Shown: positions 1 to 6,349 of the stretch, piece after piece
Layout: every line of letters begins with the position of its first letter
Numbering within the stretch: the first letter of the stretch is position 1
Source: Bacteroidales bacterium
GTDB taxonomy: Bacteria; Bacteroidota; Bacteroidia; Bacteroidales; F082
DNA length: 33,055 bases
Direction: 5' to 3'
Assembly: GCA_027011095.1 (NCBI GenBank)
Contig: JALVAQ010000126.1
Location: 1 to 33,055, forward strand
The notes under the pieces: generated by a model
What the model was told of the DNA's origin: nothing
The model's database searches: none
The model's input: the letters and a program-made list of their open reading frames with translations, nothing else
Made by a program: the position numbers and the translations under genes

Positions 1-485
1 TTGTTTGGTTCGAAGATTTTATTCCCAGAAGAGGCAGCTCTTCATCCTGTGTGGTTGAAGGCGTGAAACCCGGCGAAGATGCCCGCCTTACCACCATGTG
101 GTCTATTGTTGGCTGGCCGCTGGCTTCGGTTGCCATTCCCATTTGGATAACCAAACACGATGACCTGCCGGAGGTTGTTACCTACAACGATTCCATAAAA
201 GACTCACCACTTTGCCACAAGGCTTTAACCTTAAAGAAACAAGTTTATTGCTACAACTGGGGTAAAAGCGCCAAACATTACATCAATGTTAATGCGCTAC
301 TCAACGCCAACGGTACCGGAATCGTTCAAAAGCTAAAACCTTTGGATGACAGTCTTATCGCGCAAGGCCACAGATTGTTAAACGAGTTGCGCCGGAAAGG
401 TTACGATTCAAAAAAAATTAAAGCCTTTTACGAGGGTGCCGACAAACAAATTCTGATAACCTACAACCAACTGTTTGGCTTGTAA
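1..485 (+). CDS. C-terminal part of a probable C45-type acyltransferase/hydrolase (partial at left edge)
   Basis: The reading frame is open from base 3 to the TAA at 483, so the GTG start at 51 in the ORF track is almost certainly internal and the gene begins outside the window. About 160 codons are visible. The segment GVKPGED followed by TTMW and the hydrophobic GWPLASVAIPIWI resembles, from memory, the C-terminal end of Bacteroidota proteins annotated as carcinine hydrolase/isopenicillin-N acyltransferase (C45 Ntn-hydrolase family). The nucleophilic Cys and the signal peptide would lie upstream and cannot be checked. The last 60 residues are charged and helical-looking (RLLNELRRKGYDSKK). 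The family name is a recognition by similarity of pattern only; the presence of a real coding 3' end is much more certain. Confidence 0.55.
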   Translation, partial: VWFEDFIPRRGSSSSCVVEGVKPGEDARLTTMWSIVGWPLASVAIPIWITKHDDLPEVVTYNDSIKDSPLCHKALTLKKQVYCYNWGKSAKHYINVNALLNANGTGIVQKLKPLDDSLIAQGHRLLNELRRKGYDSKKIKAFYEGADKQILITYNQLFGL

Positions 486-534
486 GTTTTGTTTTTTTAA
501 CGGTTGAGGTTGTTGTTTTATTTAACTTGATATT

Positions 535-542
535 TACTTTTG
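535..542 (+). promoter_or_regulatory. Bacteroidota-type promoter, -7 box
   Basis: TACTTTTG matches the Bacteroidota -7 consensus TAnnTTTG, with a TTG at 513-515 spaced 19 bases upstream as a possible -33 element. It would drive the BPL_N-like gene at 711 with a leader of about 160 bases that contains the palindromic element at 569-632. Seen motif; function inferred. Confidence 0.4.
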
Positions 543-568
543 CCAAAAGAAAGATAGTAAAAAACAAT

Positions 569-632
569 TGTCGCAATGAACGTAGTCGAAGTGTGCTGAT
601 TAGTCATACTTCGACTACGCTCAGCATGACAA
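569..632. repeat. REP-like palindromic element
   Basis: A perfect 12-bp inverted repeat, CGTAGTCGAAGT at 581-592 and ACTTCGACTACG at 608-619, has a 15-base loop and is flanked by imperfectly matching sequence (TGTCGCAATGAA on the left, CTCAGCATGACA on the right). The core ACTTCGACTACGCTCAGCATGAC is a sequence I recognise as a common dispersed palindrome in Bacteroidota genomes. A degenerate half copy appears at 23603-23621 (16 of 19 bases identical). It lies between the predicted promoter and the start of the gene at 711, so in the transcript it would form a stem-loop. Confidence 0.75.
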
Positions 633-710
633 CGAAGTACTGCTTTCAATAAAGTATTAAAAAGAACATATAAATATAAATTAACTTCAAGGAAAAAAAA
701 ATAAGCATAT

Positions 711-1835
711 ATGAAAACAAAATACTTTTTTACGGTTTTACTGGCTGTATTAATAGCAACGGTTGCTTTTGGCCAACGCCGTTCAGGAAAAAAGATTCAG
801 GTAGGTGTTTTTGATGGCAACGGAGCAAGCCCTGTTTGTGTTGTCGAAACCATGGAAGCCCTTAAAATTGACAAAGGAATTTATCCCCATAAAATATCGG
901 CTGTTGATATTATGAACGGTGCACTCGACAAATTGGATGTACTTATTTTTCCGGGTGGCAGTGCCAGTAAGGAGTACAACAACCTGGGGTTGAAAGCGGC
1001 TGAAAAGGTAAAAGCCTTTGCCGAAAAAAAACACAAAGGACTGGTTGGCATTTGCGCCGGAGGATACCTGTTTTCAACCACACCGGGTTACCCAAGTCTG
1101 GAACTGTTTCCTGCACCCGATATTCGCGACCATTACGACCGCGGCAGAGCATTAATAGGTTTTAAAATAAACAAAGCCGGCAAAAAAATATTTCCGGAGC
1201 TTAAAAAAGTGGACACTGCTTTTTACCAGTATTACGATGGCCCCATGTACGACATTCCGGAAGGTGCTCCCATAACCGTATTGGCAACATTAACCAGCGA
1301 TATTTCGCACAAAAAAGGATACCCTAAAAATGTAACACCCGGCAAACCCGCTTTTTTTACCGCCGACTACGGAGAGGGCAAAATTATTGCTTCGGTAGGC
1401 CATCCGGAAGCTACACCAGGCATGCGATGGATAGTACCAAGAATGGCTCGATACGTTGCCGGTAAACGCTTGGTGGGTTACAAAAAAAATGTGGTCAGGC
1501 CGCAAATTTATTCAAAGGAAGAGTTTTATACACCCGATGTAATTGCCTTTGAAAAAGAGAATTTTTGGAAACTCTTCTCAAAAAATGATGACGAGGTTAT
1601 TAAAGCCATCGACAATTTGCACTCCATTTATTCAAGGCCATCCATTCGCTGGTCTATTGGATTGCTACGTCACACATCGCCTAAAGTACGTCAGTATGCA
1701 GCGCAATATTTGCTGGAAACCGAATATACAGCAGCGCTACCCGATATAAGAGCAGCCTATCTGTCAGAAAAGGATGAGGCTACCAAAGCCGTACTTAAAA
1801 AAGTGCTCAACGGGTTAAACGGGCTTAGTCAATAA
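711..1835 (+). CDS. Exported BPL_N-like (class I glutamine amidotransferase fold) protein
   Basis: A 374-residue protein with a clear signal peptide (residues 1-21, ending AFGQ), so it is exported. Residues 28-250 have the class I amidotransferase/DJ-1-type fold pattern seen in the biotin-protein-ligase N-terminal (BPL_N) family: VGVFDGNGAS near 31-40, LIFPGGSAS near 78-85 and the nucleophile elbow GICAGGYLF with Cys115. The C-terminal 120 residues look helical and HEAT-like (SPKVRQYAAQYLLETEY). No biotin-ligase catalytic domain is present, so this is not BirA. The substrate is unknown; a cysteine-dependent hydrolase or sugar/peptide-binding role is possible. The start ATG is supported by the signal peptide. 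It ends directly against the convergent sigma-factor stop codon with no spacer. Confidence 0.85.
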   Translation: MKTKYFFTVLLAVLIATVAFGQRRSGKKIQVGVFDGNGASPVCVVETMEALKIDKGIYPHKISAVDIMNGALDKLDVLIFPGGSASKEYNNLGLKAAEKVKAFAEKKHKGLVGICAGGYLFSTTPGYPSLELFPAPDIRDHYDRGRALIGFKINKAGKKIFPELKKVDTAFYQYYDGPMYDIPEGAPITVLATLTSDISHKKGYPKNVTPGKPAFFTADYGEGKIIASVGHPEATPGMRWIVPRMARYVAGKRLVGYKKNVVRPQIYSKEEFYTPDVIAFEKENFWKLFSKNDDEVIKAIDNLHSIYSRPSIRWSIGLLRHTSPKVRQYAAQYLLETEYTAALPDIRAAYLSEKDEATKAVLKKVLNGLNGLSQ

Positions 1836-2396
1836 TTAAAAATAATCGGGGTTTTTTGCATGTAAGTCCCTTACAAACCTGAGGGCTTTTCCCATGTGGT
1901 TTTCGATGGTTTTAACCGAAAGTTCCAAAGTGGAAGCAATCTCTTTATAGCTCATGCCATCTACCTTATGCAGTCTGAATATCAATCCTGTTTTTAATGG
2001 CATGGCGTCAATTGCAGTGCCAACAGCCTTTCTTAAATCCTGCCGAACCATTAAGGTTTCGGGTGTTACCTCCATTTTCAGATAATTTTCATGGTTTGAA
2101 ATGTCGCTAAACTCAGGCTTGTTTTTACGTAAATAGGAAATAACGGCATTGCGTACACTTCGATATAAATAGGCTTTTACATAAGTTACTTTGGTGTGTT
2201 TTTCACGGTTTTGCCAGATTCTGATAAAAACATCCGACACCAGCTCTTCGGAGTGATTAACCGATTTAAGCATTAAAAACGAAAAATTACAAAGCGGCTC
2301 ATAATAACGATCGAAAAGAACTTCCAGAGCATGGACATTCCCCTTTCGTATCTGTTCCATCAATTGTAAATCGCTAATATGTTCTTTTTCTGCCAA
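1836..2396 (-). CDS. ECF sigma-70 factor, orphan
   Basis: A 186-residue RNA polymerase sigma factor of the extracytoplasmic-function type. Region 2 is visible as LFDRYYEPLCNFSF through SEELVSDVFIRIW (residues about 27-65), and region 4 as the helix-turn-helix GMSYKEIASTLELSVKTIEN (about 143-162). The start is TTG at 2396; the first ATG, at codon 13, would cut just in front of region 2, so TTG is preferred. Such sigma factors usually sit upstream of a FecR-type anti-sigma gene, but here the downstream side is the convergent gene at 711-1835, whose stop codon touches this one. No partner is visible in the window. Upstream DNA is IS66-type debris beginning within about 65 bases, so its original promoter region may have been altered. 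Confidence 0.92.
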   Translation of the reverse strand: MAEKEHISDLQLMEQIRKGNVHALEVLFDRYYEPLCNFSFLMLKSVNHSEELVSDVFIRIWQNREKHTKVTYVKAYLYRSVRNAVISYLRKNKPEFSDISNHENYLKMEVTPETLMVRQDLRKAVGTAIDAMPLKTGLIFRLHKVDGMSYKEIASTLELSVKTIENHMGKALRFVRDLHAKNPDYF

Positions 2397-2460
2397 AAAT
2401 CCTATCTGTTTACAGTGTTAGCAAAAATAGCTTTTTTAAGCTAATGATAAAAACCGGAAA

Positions 2461-2755
2461 AACGAGTTTGAAAACCGATTGTCCGAATTGTTGGAAATTG
2501 ATTATTCAAACAAACACCAAAAGCTTAGGGCATTCATAAAAAAGCTGATTAAAAAACCACAAGTCTCTCCTAACGTTCCTGTACTATTTAGAAGTACCCT
2601 CTGACAACAACGGGTCTGAAAGAGCCATAAAAAATGCAAAAGTGAAAATGAAAATCTCCAATCAGTTCAAGTCAATAGATTTCGCCAATCAGTATGCTGT
2701 TCTCTGGTCTGTCATAGACACAAGCCTTAAAAAAACTCACAAAAAAATTCGTTAA
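2461..2755 (+). pseudogene. IS66-type transposase C-terminal remnant, frameshifted
   Basis: Two reading-frame pieces join to an IS66-type C-terminus. Frame 1 from about 2461 reads NEFENRLSELLEIDYSNKHQ and on to IKKLIKKPQ. After a frameshift near 2565, frame 2 from 2567 reads LLTFLYYLEVPSDNNGSERA, then KVKMKISNQFKS and AVLWSVIDTSLKK, ending at TAA 2753-2755. The DNNGSERAI(R/K)N block with the following KVK(Q/M)K(I/V)S and the late SVIDT block is characteristic of IS66-family DDE transposases in Bacteroidota. The N-terminal two thirds of the transposase and any terminal inverted repeat are absent, so this is a dead fragment. Confidence 0.85.
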
Positions 2756-3263
2756 ATCCGTGTAATTCGTTGGTCTTTGTCAACGAATTACACAAATTAC
2801 ACGAAATCTATCATGCCTGCCTTAATAGATTTCATATTATTGCAATGGAATATCAAATAGTATAAAAGCATTAATAAGTTGCTGGTTTGATTTGCATAAT
2901 ATTATTCCAACAGCTCCTTCTCCGATAGTTATCGTAGCTATCGGAGGAATAAAGAGTTAACTATAAACAACTTCAATAAAAGTACCCATTCCATTTATAA
3001 AACCACTGAGTGGTTTAATATGAATAACCATCGGTGAAACCGGTGGTTAAAACGATACAAACATTAAAGAACCCTGGAAGGGTTCAATAACATTTGTTTA
3101 ATCCCTTCAGAATTATAATTTATTTAACTACCTATTTCCCGGCACTTCTTACAGGGAAATCCATATTAAATCCTTTCAGGATTTTGCCCTTAGATATTAC
3201 AAACAATTTGATATACCTTACAAGCAAAAAAGCGACACGTACCTCATAAAACAAGTTAATTCG
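2756..3263. repeat. Gene-free stretch with a cluster of short hairpin repeats
   Basis: No coding sequence is supported here. It contains at least seven small inverted repeats: GTGTAATTCGTTG 2760-2772 with 2781-2793 (perfect, 13 bp); CTCCGATAG 2920-2928 with 2938-2946; AACCAC 3001-3006 with 3010-3015; AACCATCGGT 3026-3035 with 3039-3048 (one wobble); GAACCCT 3069-3075 with 3079-3085; ATTTCCC 3134-3140 with 3154-3160; AAATCCT 3168-3174 with 3178-3184. Hairpins of the type AACCCTnnnAGGGTT and AATCCTTTCAGGATT are familiar as dispersed repeats in Bacteroidota intergenic regions. Their spacing is irregular, and the surrounding sequence is AT-rich. Confidence 0.7.
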
Positions 3264-3725
3264 CTAATGGTTTTTCATTAAAAAATTCTTTTCTCCGATT
3301 ATAATGTCAATAATCAGCGTAGTATCGGAGGTTACTAAAAATGAAATTTTTTTATAGGCCGGCGGACCGAATGTGCCGGTTTTGTTGTTTGAAAACCCAA
3401 ACGGTTCAACAGGAATTTTCATGCTGCCTCTATAATCCAACGAATCGTTGCCATTCAAATCCTGAAACAATGCAATGGCATAATAATTATTAACAGGCAA
3501 CTTAAAAGATACGGTAGCCCGATTGTCCGAAATATTTTTAACAGCGGTTTTAAAAGGAACACTGTTATTATAGTTTTCTTTACCATTGAAAACAGCAACA
3601 TGCGCTTTTCCAACGGATTGCGCTATACTGTCAATTACTACATTTACAGTTGCTTCCGTTTGTGCAAACGCAGAAGGTGTCGATAGCAGCATCAAAAAAA
3701 CAGCCGTAAAAAAAACTCTGTTCAT
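3264..3725 (-). CDS. Exported DUF2141 protein
   Basis: The ORF track starts at 3758, but the signal peptide MNRVFFTAVFLMLLSTPSAFAQ begins at the ATG at 3725, four bases after the stop of the upstream Nudix gene, so 3725 is the likely start (153 residues). The body matches DUF2141: a beta-rich repeatless domain with GKAHVAVFNGKENY, FKLPVNNYYAIALFQDLNGN, LDYRGSMKIPVEPFGFSNN and a terminal strand. DUF2141 proteins are small periplasmic or surface proteins of unknown function, common in Bacteroidota and Proteobacteria. Tight spacing to the Nudix gene suggests co-transcription, though the two functions have no obvious link. Confidence 0.88.
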   Translation of the reverse strand: MNRVFFTAVFLMLLSTPSAFAQTEATVNVVIDSIAQSVGKAHVAVFNGKENYNNSVPFKTAVKNISDNRATVSFKLPVNNYYAIALFQDLNGNDSLDYRGSMKIPVEPFGFSNNKTGTFGPPAYKKISFLVTSDTTLIIDIIIGEKNFLMKNH

Positions 3726-3729
3726 TTTT

Positions 3730-4362
3730 TTATTTTTTTGCCAGTTCCAGCAACTCATTAATCATCATGGCCGTGGCACCCCAAAGTATTTCGCCGTCAA
3801 CAATAAAACAGGGTACCTCCAATGCCGTAACATATTTTGTAGTTACTTTTCTTATTTGCTTTGCATCGGGTTTCATCAACTCCCATAGGGCAACGGTTAT
3901 TACTTTTTTCACCTCCTCATTGGGTTTAAAAGCCGGTTTTTCATCAACATATCCCACAAAGGGAATAACATTAAAATTGGAGGGCGAAATATAAACCGGG
4001 GTAAGTTTCCCCAAAATATGAACCCGACTGATGTCGATACCCAACTCTTCCCGGGTTTCGCGCAATGCGGTGGCTGCATCACTTTTGTCGTATGGTTCTG
4101 CCTGTCCTCCCGGAAATGAAATTTGGCCGCTGTGAACCGAATGATTAGTGGCTCGTTTCATAAGCACCAACATGGTTTCACCCTTTTCGGGATACAGCAG
4201 CGCCAAAACAGCACTGTTTTTCGGCGGAATATCGTTGTTATTATATACCAACTGTTCAACGCGTGTTACCGGTGCCATTTGATATTGAATATTAAACCCC
4301 GGCAAAGGTTTGCGCAGGTTTTCAGCGAGGCTTTTAATAAAATCGGAAAATATTAAACCCAT
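3730..4362 (-). CDS. Nudix hydrolase, CoA pyrophosphatase-like (NudL/UPF0035 type)
   Basis: A cytoplasmic Nudix hydrolase of about 210 residues. The block HSGQISFPGGQAEPYD followed by AATALRETREELGI corresponds to the UPF0035/CoA-pyrophosphatase version of the Nudix box, in which GQ(V/I)xFPGG precedes the box and the RExxEExG motif supplies the metal-binding glutamates. Members hydrolyse CoA or CoA-ester pyrophosphate bonds to 4'-phosphopantetheine and 3',5'-ADP; the exact substrate here is inferred. The ORF-track start at 4377 is TTG; the ATG at 4362 is preferred, and both lie downstream of a TACTTTTG -7 box read on the minus strand at 4399-4392. It is divergent from clpS and is followed four bases later by the DUF2141 gene. 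Confidence 0.85.
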   Translation of the reverse strand: MGLIFSDFIKSLAENLRKPLPGFNIQYQMAPVTRVEQLVYNNNDIPPKNSAVLALLYPEKGETMLVLMKRATNHSVHSGQISFPGGQAEPYDKSDAATALRETREELGIDISRVHILGKLTPVYISPSNFNVIPFVGYVDEKPAFKPNEEVKKVITVALWELMKPDAKQIRKVTTKYVTALEVPCFIVDGEILWGATAMMINELLELAKK

Positions 4363-4391
4363 TAAATTGTGTGTCAATATAAAAATGTTTT

Positions 4392-4399
4392 CAAAAGTA
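4392..4399 (-). promoter_or_regulatory. Promoter -7 box for the Nudix/DUF2141 pair
   Basis: On the minus strand this reads TACTTTTG, matching TAnnTTTG, about 30 bases upstream of the ATG at 4362. No convincing -33 element is seen. Confidence 0.4.
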
Positions 4400-4421
4400 A
4401 GTATATTACCAAAAAGAAATG

Positions 4422-4429
4422 TAACTTTG
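4422..4429 (+). promoter_or_regulatory. Promoter -7 box for the clpS-nfeD-floA operon
   Basis: TAACTTTG matches TAnnTTTG and lies 25 bases upstream of the clpS GTG. Together with the divergent box at 4392-4399 it makes a compact two-way promoter region. No convincing -33 element is seen. Confidence 0.4.
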
Positions 4430-4454
4430 GATTCGATTTTAAAAAAATTATACC

Positions 4455-4730
4455 GTGTCAGTTCAAGAGAAAAAATTTCCGGATATTAAAGAAATTACAC
4501 AAGATGAGGATGTTAAAAAGCTTATTTTGTGGAATGATGATGTAAATTCGTTTGACTTTGTTATCGAAAGCCTTGTTGAAGTTTGCGGACACGACTATAT
4601 GCAGGCCGAAACCTGTGCCCTTATCGCTCATTTTAAAGGCAAATGCCCTGTAAAAAGCGGCTCGTTTGATGAACTTAAACCCATCTACACCGAAATGACC
4701 AATCGTAAATTAACTGTGGAGATTAACTGA
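4455..4730 (+). CDS. clpS: ATP-dependent Clp protease adaptor ClpS
   Basis: A 91-residue protein with the ClpS core: LILWNDDVNSFDFVIESLVE (the WNDDxN...F signature that binds N-degron substrates), the hydrophobic pocket residues in the following helix, QAETCALIAHFKGKC (equivalent to the A..H..G.C region) and a C-terminal strand. ClpS delivers N-end-rule substrates to ClpAP/ClpCP. The start is GTG at 4455; no ATG is available in frame before the conserved core. The gene stops one base before the ATG of the NfeD gene, so the two are clearly one operon. Length is normal for the family. Confidence 0.95.
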   Translation: MSVQEKKFPDIKEITQDEDVKKLILWNDDVNSFDFVIESLVEVCGHDYMQAETCALIAHFKGKCPVKSGSFDELKPIYTEMTNRKLTVEIN

Positions 4731-4731
4731 T

Positions 4732-5199
4732 ATGTTGTGGCTTGTAATTGTATTAATTGTTGTGGGTATTGCATTGCTGCTGCTCGAAGTGTTGGTAATT
4801 CCCGGTACCGGGTTTGCGGGCATAGCGGGGTTTGGTGCCATTGTAGCCGGAGTTTGGGTTGCTTATGCTCATCTTGGAACCTCGTCGGGTAACATTGTGC
4901 TATTGGTTACCATTGCCGTTAACGTAATCGCTATCTGGCTGGGCGTCAGATCGAAAACATGGAAAAAAGCAGCGCTTGTTTCAACCATCGATGGCAAGGT
5001 AAACACCATGGAGCGAGCAGGCTTAAAAGTGGGCGATGTGGGAAAAACCATTTCAAGATGCGCTCCCATGGGCAAGGCTGAATTCAACGGTAATTTTGTG
5101 GAAGTTGATGCCCGTACCGACTTTATCGACCCCAACACCGACATTGAAATTATTAAAATTGATAACAATAAAATTTATATTAAATCTTTAAAACAATAA
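4732..5199 (+). CDS. NfeD-like membrane protein (short form)
   Basis: A 155-residue protein with hydrophobic segments at about 1-21, 25-46 and 54-72, followed by a soluble C-terminal domain (about 88-152) of the NfeD OB-fold type: DGKVNTMERAGLKVGDVGKT and AEFNGNFVEVDARTDFI. The N-terminal LLLLEVLVIPGTGFAGIAG is typical of NfeD1b/YuaF-like proteins. These pair with flotillin-like proteins in membrane microdomains, and floA follows after three bases, matching the usual operon arrangement. The short form lacks the ClpP-like protease domain of long NfeD proteins. Confidence 0.9.
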   Translation: MLWLVIVLIVVGIALLLLEVLVIPGTGFAGIAGFGAIVAGVWVAYAHLGTSSGNIVLLVTIAVNVIAIWLGVRSKTWKKAALVSTIDGKVNTMERAGLKVGDVGKTISRCAPMGKAEFNGNFVEVDARTDFIDPNTDIEIIKIDNNKIYIKSLKQ

Positions 5200-5202
5200 A
5201 TT

Positions 5203-6195
5203 ATGGATACAAATGCCTATTTAATAATTGCCATGGGTATAGGAGCACTTTTTCTTATCTGGGTGCTTTTTTACTTCATCCCTGTAGGGCTGTGGTTTAA
5301 TGCATTGGTAAACGATGTGCGAATTTCGCTGGTACAGCTGATTATTATGCGATGGCGTAAAGTTCCGCCAAGCCTTATTGTAAACAGCATGATTACGGCA
5401 GCCAAGGCGGGTATTAACCTCGACCGTGGAAACCTCGAAGCGCATTACCTTGCAGGAGGCCATGTGCAACAGGTGGTTAATGCATTAATTTCATCCGATA
5501 AAGCCAATATGTCGCTGGATTTTAAAACTGCCACCGCCATCGACCTTGCCGGTCGTGATGTGTTGGAGGCCGTTCAAATGTCGGTTAACCCAAAGGTGAT
5601 TGACACCAAAAAAGTGGCCGCTGTGGCCAAAGATGGTATCCAGCTTATTGCTATGGCACGGGTTACCGTACGAGCCAACATAAAACAGTTGGTTGGAGGT
5701 GCCGGAGAAGAAACCGTTCTGGCGCGTGTTGGTGAAGGTATTGTATCTTCCATCGGATCGGCAAAATCGCACAAAGCGGTACTTGAAAATCCCGACAGTA
5801 TTTCAAAAGTGGTATTGGAAAAAGGCCTCGACTCGGGAACCGCCTTCGAGATACTTTCCATTGACATTGCTGACATTGATATTGGTAAAAACATTGGTGC
5901 TGTGCTGCAAATGGATCAGGCCAACGCCGATAAAAACATTGCACAGGCAAAGGCCGAAGAGCGCAGGGCAATGGCTGTTGCCCATGAGCAGGAGATGAAA
6001 GCCAAAGCCCAGGAAGCCCGCGCCAACGTTATTCAGGCCGAAGCTCAAATTCCCATGGCCATCGCCGAAGCATTTAGAAGTGGTAACCTCGGCATTATGG
6101 ATTATCAAAAATACCGAAACATACAGGCAGATACGCGCATGCGCGATTCCATAGCCAAAGACCCTAATATTGAAGGAAGCAGAGAGAACAAATAA
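5203..6195 (+). CDS. floA: Flotillin-like protein FloA
   Basis: A 330-residue protein of the FloA/YqfA (UPF0365) family. It has one N-terminal membrane segment (about 6-28, [20 protein letters not shown]), a SPFH/PHB-like body ([57 protein letters not shown]) and an Ala/Glu-rich helical region (about 240-290, [20 protein letters not shown]) of the type that drives flotillin oligomerisation. It ends in a short charged tail. Length matches the family. It scaffolds membrane microdomains, probably together with the NfeD protein encoded immediately upstream. A strong terminator follows at 6220-6258. Confidence 0.95.
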   Translation: MDTNAYLIIAMGIGALFLIWVLFYFIPVGLWFNALVNDVRISLVQLIIMRWRKVPPSLIVNSMITAAKAGINLDRGNLEAHYLAGGHVQQVVNALISSDKANMSLDFKTATAIDLAGRDVLEAVQMSVNPKVIDTKKVAAVAKDGIQLIAMARVTVRANIKQLVGGAGEETVLARVGEGIVSSIGSAKSHKAVLENPDSISKVVLEKGLDSGTAFEILSIDIADIDIGKNIGAVLQMDQANADKNIAQAKAEERRAMAVAHEQEMKAKAQEARANVIQAEAQIPMAIAEAFRSGNLGIMDYQKYRNIQADTRMRDSIAKDPNIEGSRENK

Positions 6196-6219
6196 ACCTT
6201 GCCTTTAATATAAAATGAA

Positions 6220-6258
6220 AAAAAAGCAGTGCTCCCAAATATGAGACACTGCTTTTTT
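6220..6258 (+). terminator. Rho-independent terminator after floA
   Basis: A perfect 12-bp stem, AAAAAAGCAGTG (6220-6231) with CACTGCTTTTTT (6247-6258), with a 15-base loop and a T run on the 3' arm. It closes the clpS-nfeD-floA operon; the A run on the 5' arm would let it work in both directions. Confidence 0.88.
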
Positions 6259-6349
6259 GCGTTATGGTAAGATAATAATGGCGAACCATTGTTGGTTTAC
6301 AATAATTCGTTATTTTTATAAACGATTTTAGATGAGAGGTGAAACGTAC

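Noticed and set aside
711-1835. Biotin-protein ligase
   Set aside because: Only the amidotransferase-like BPL_N fold is visible; the ligase catalytic and biotin-binding motifs are absent and the protein is exported.
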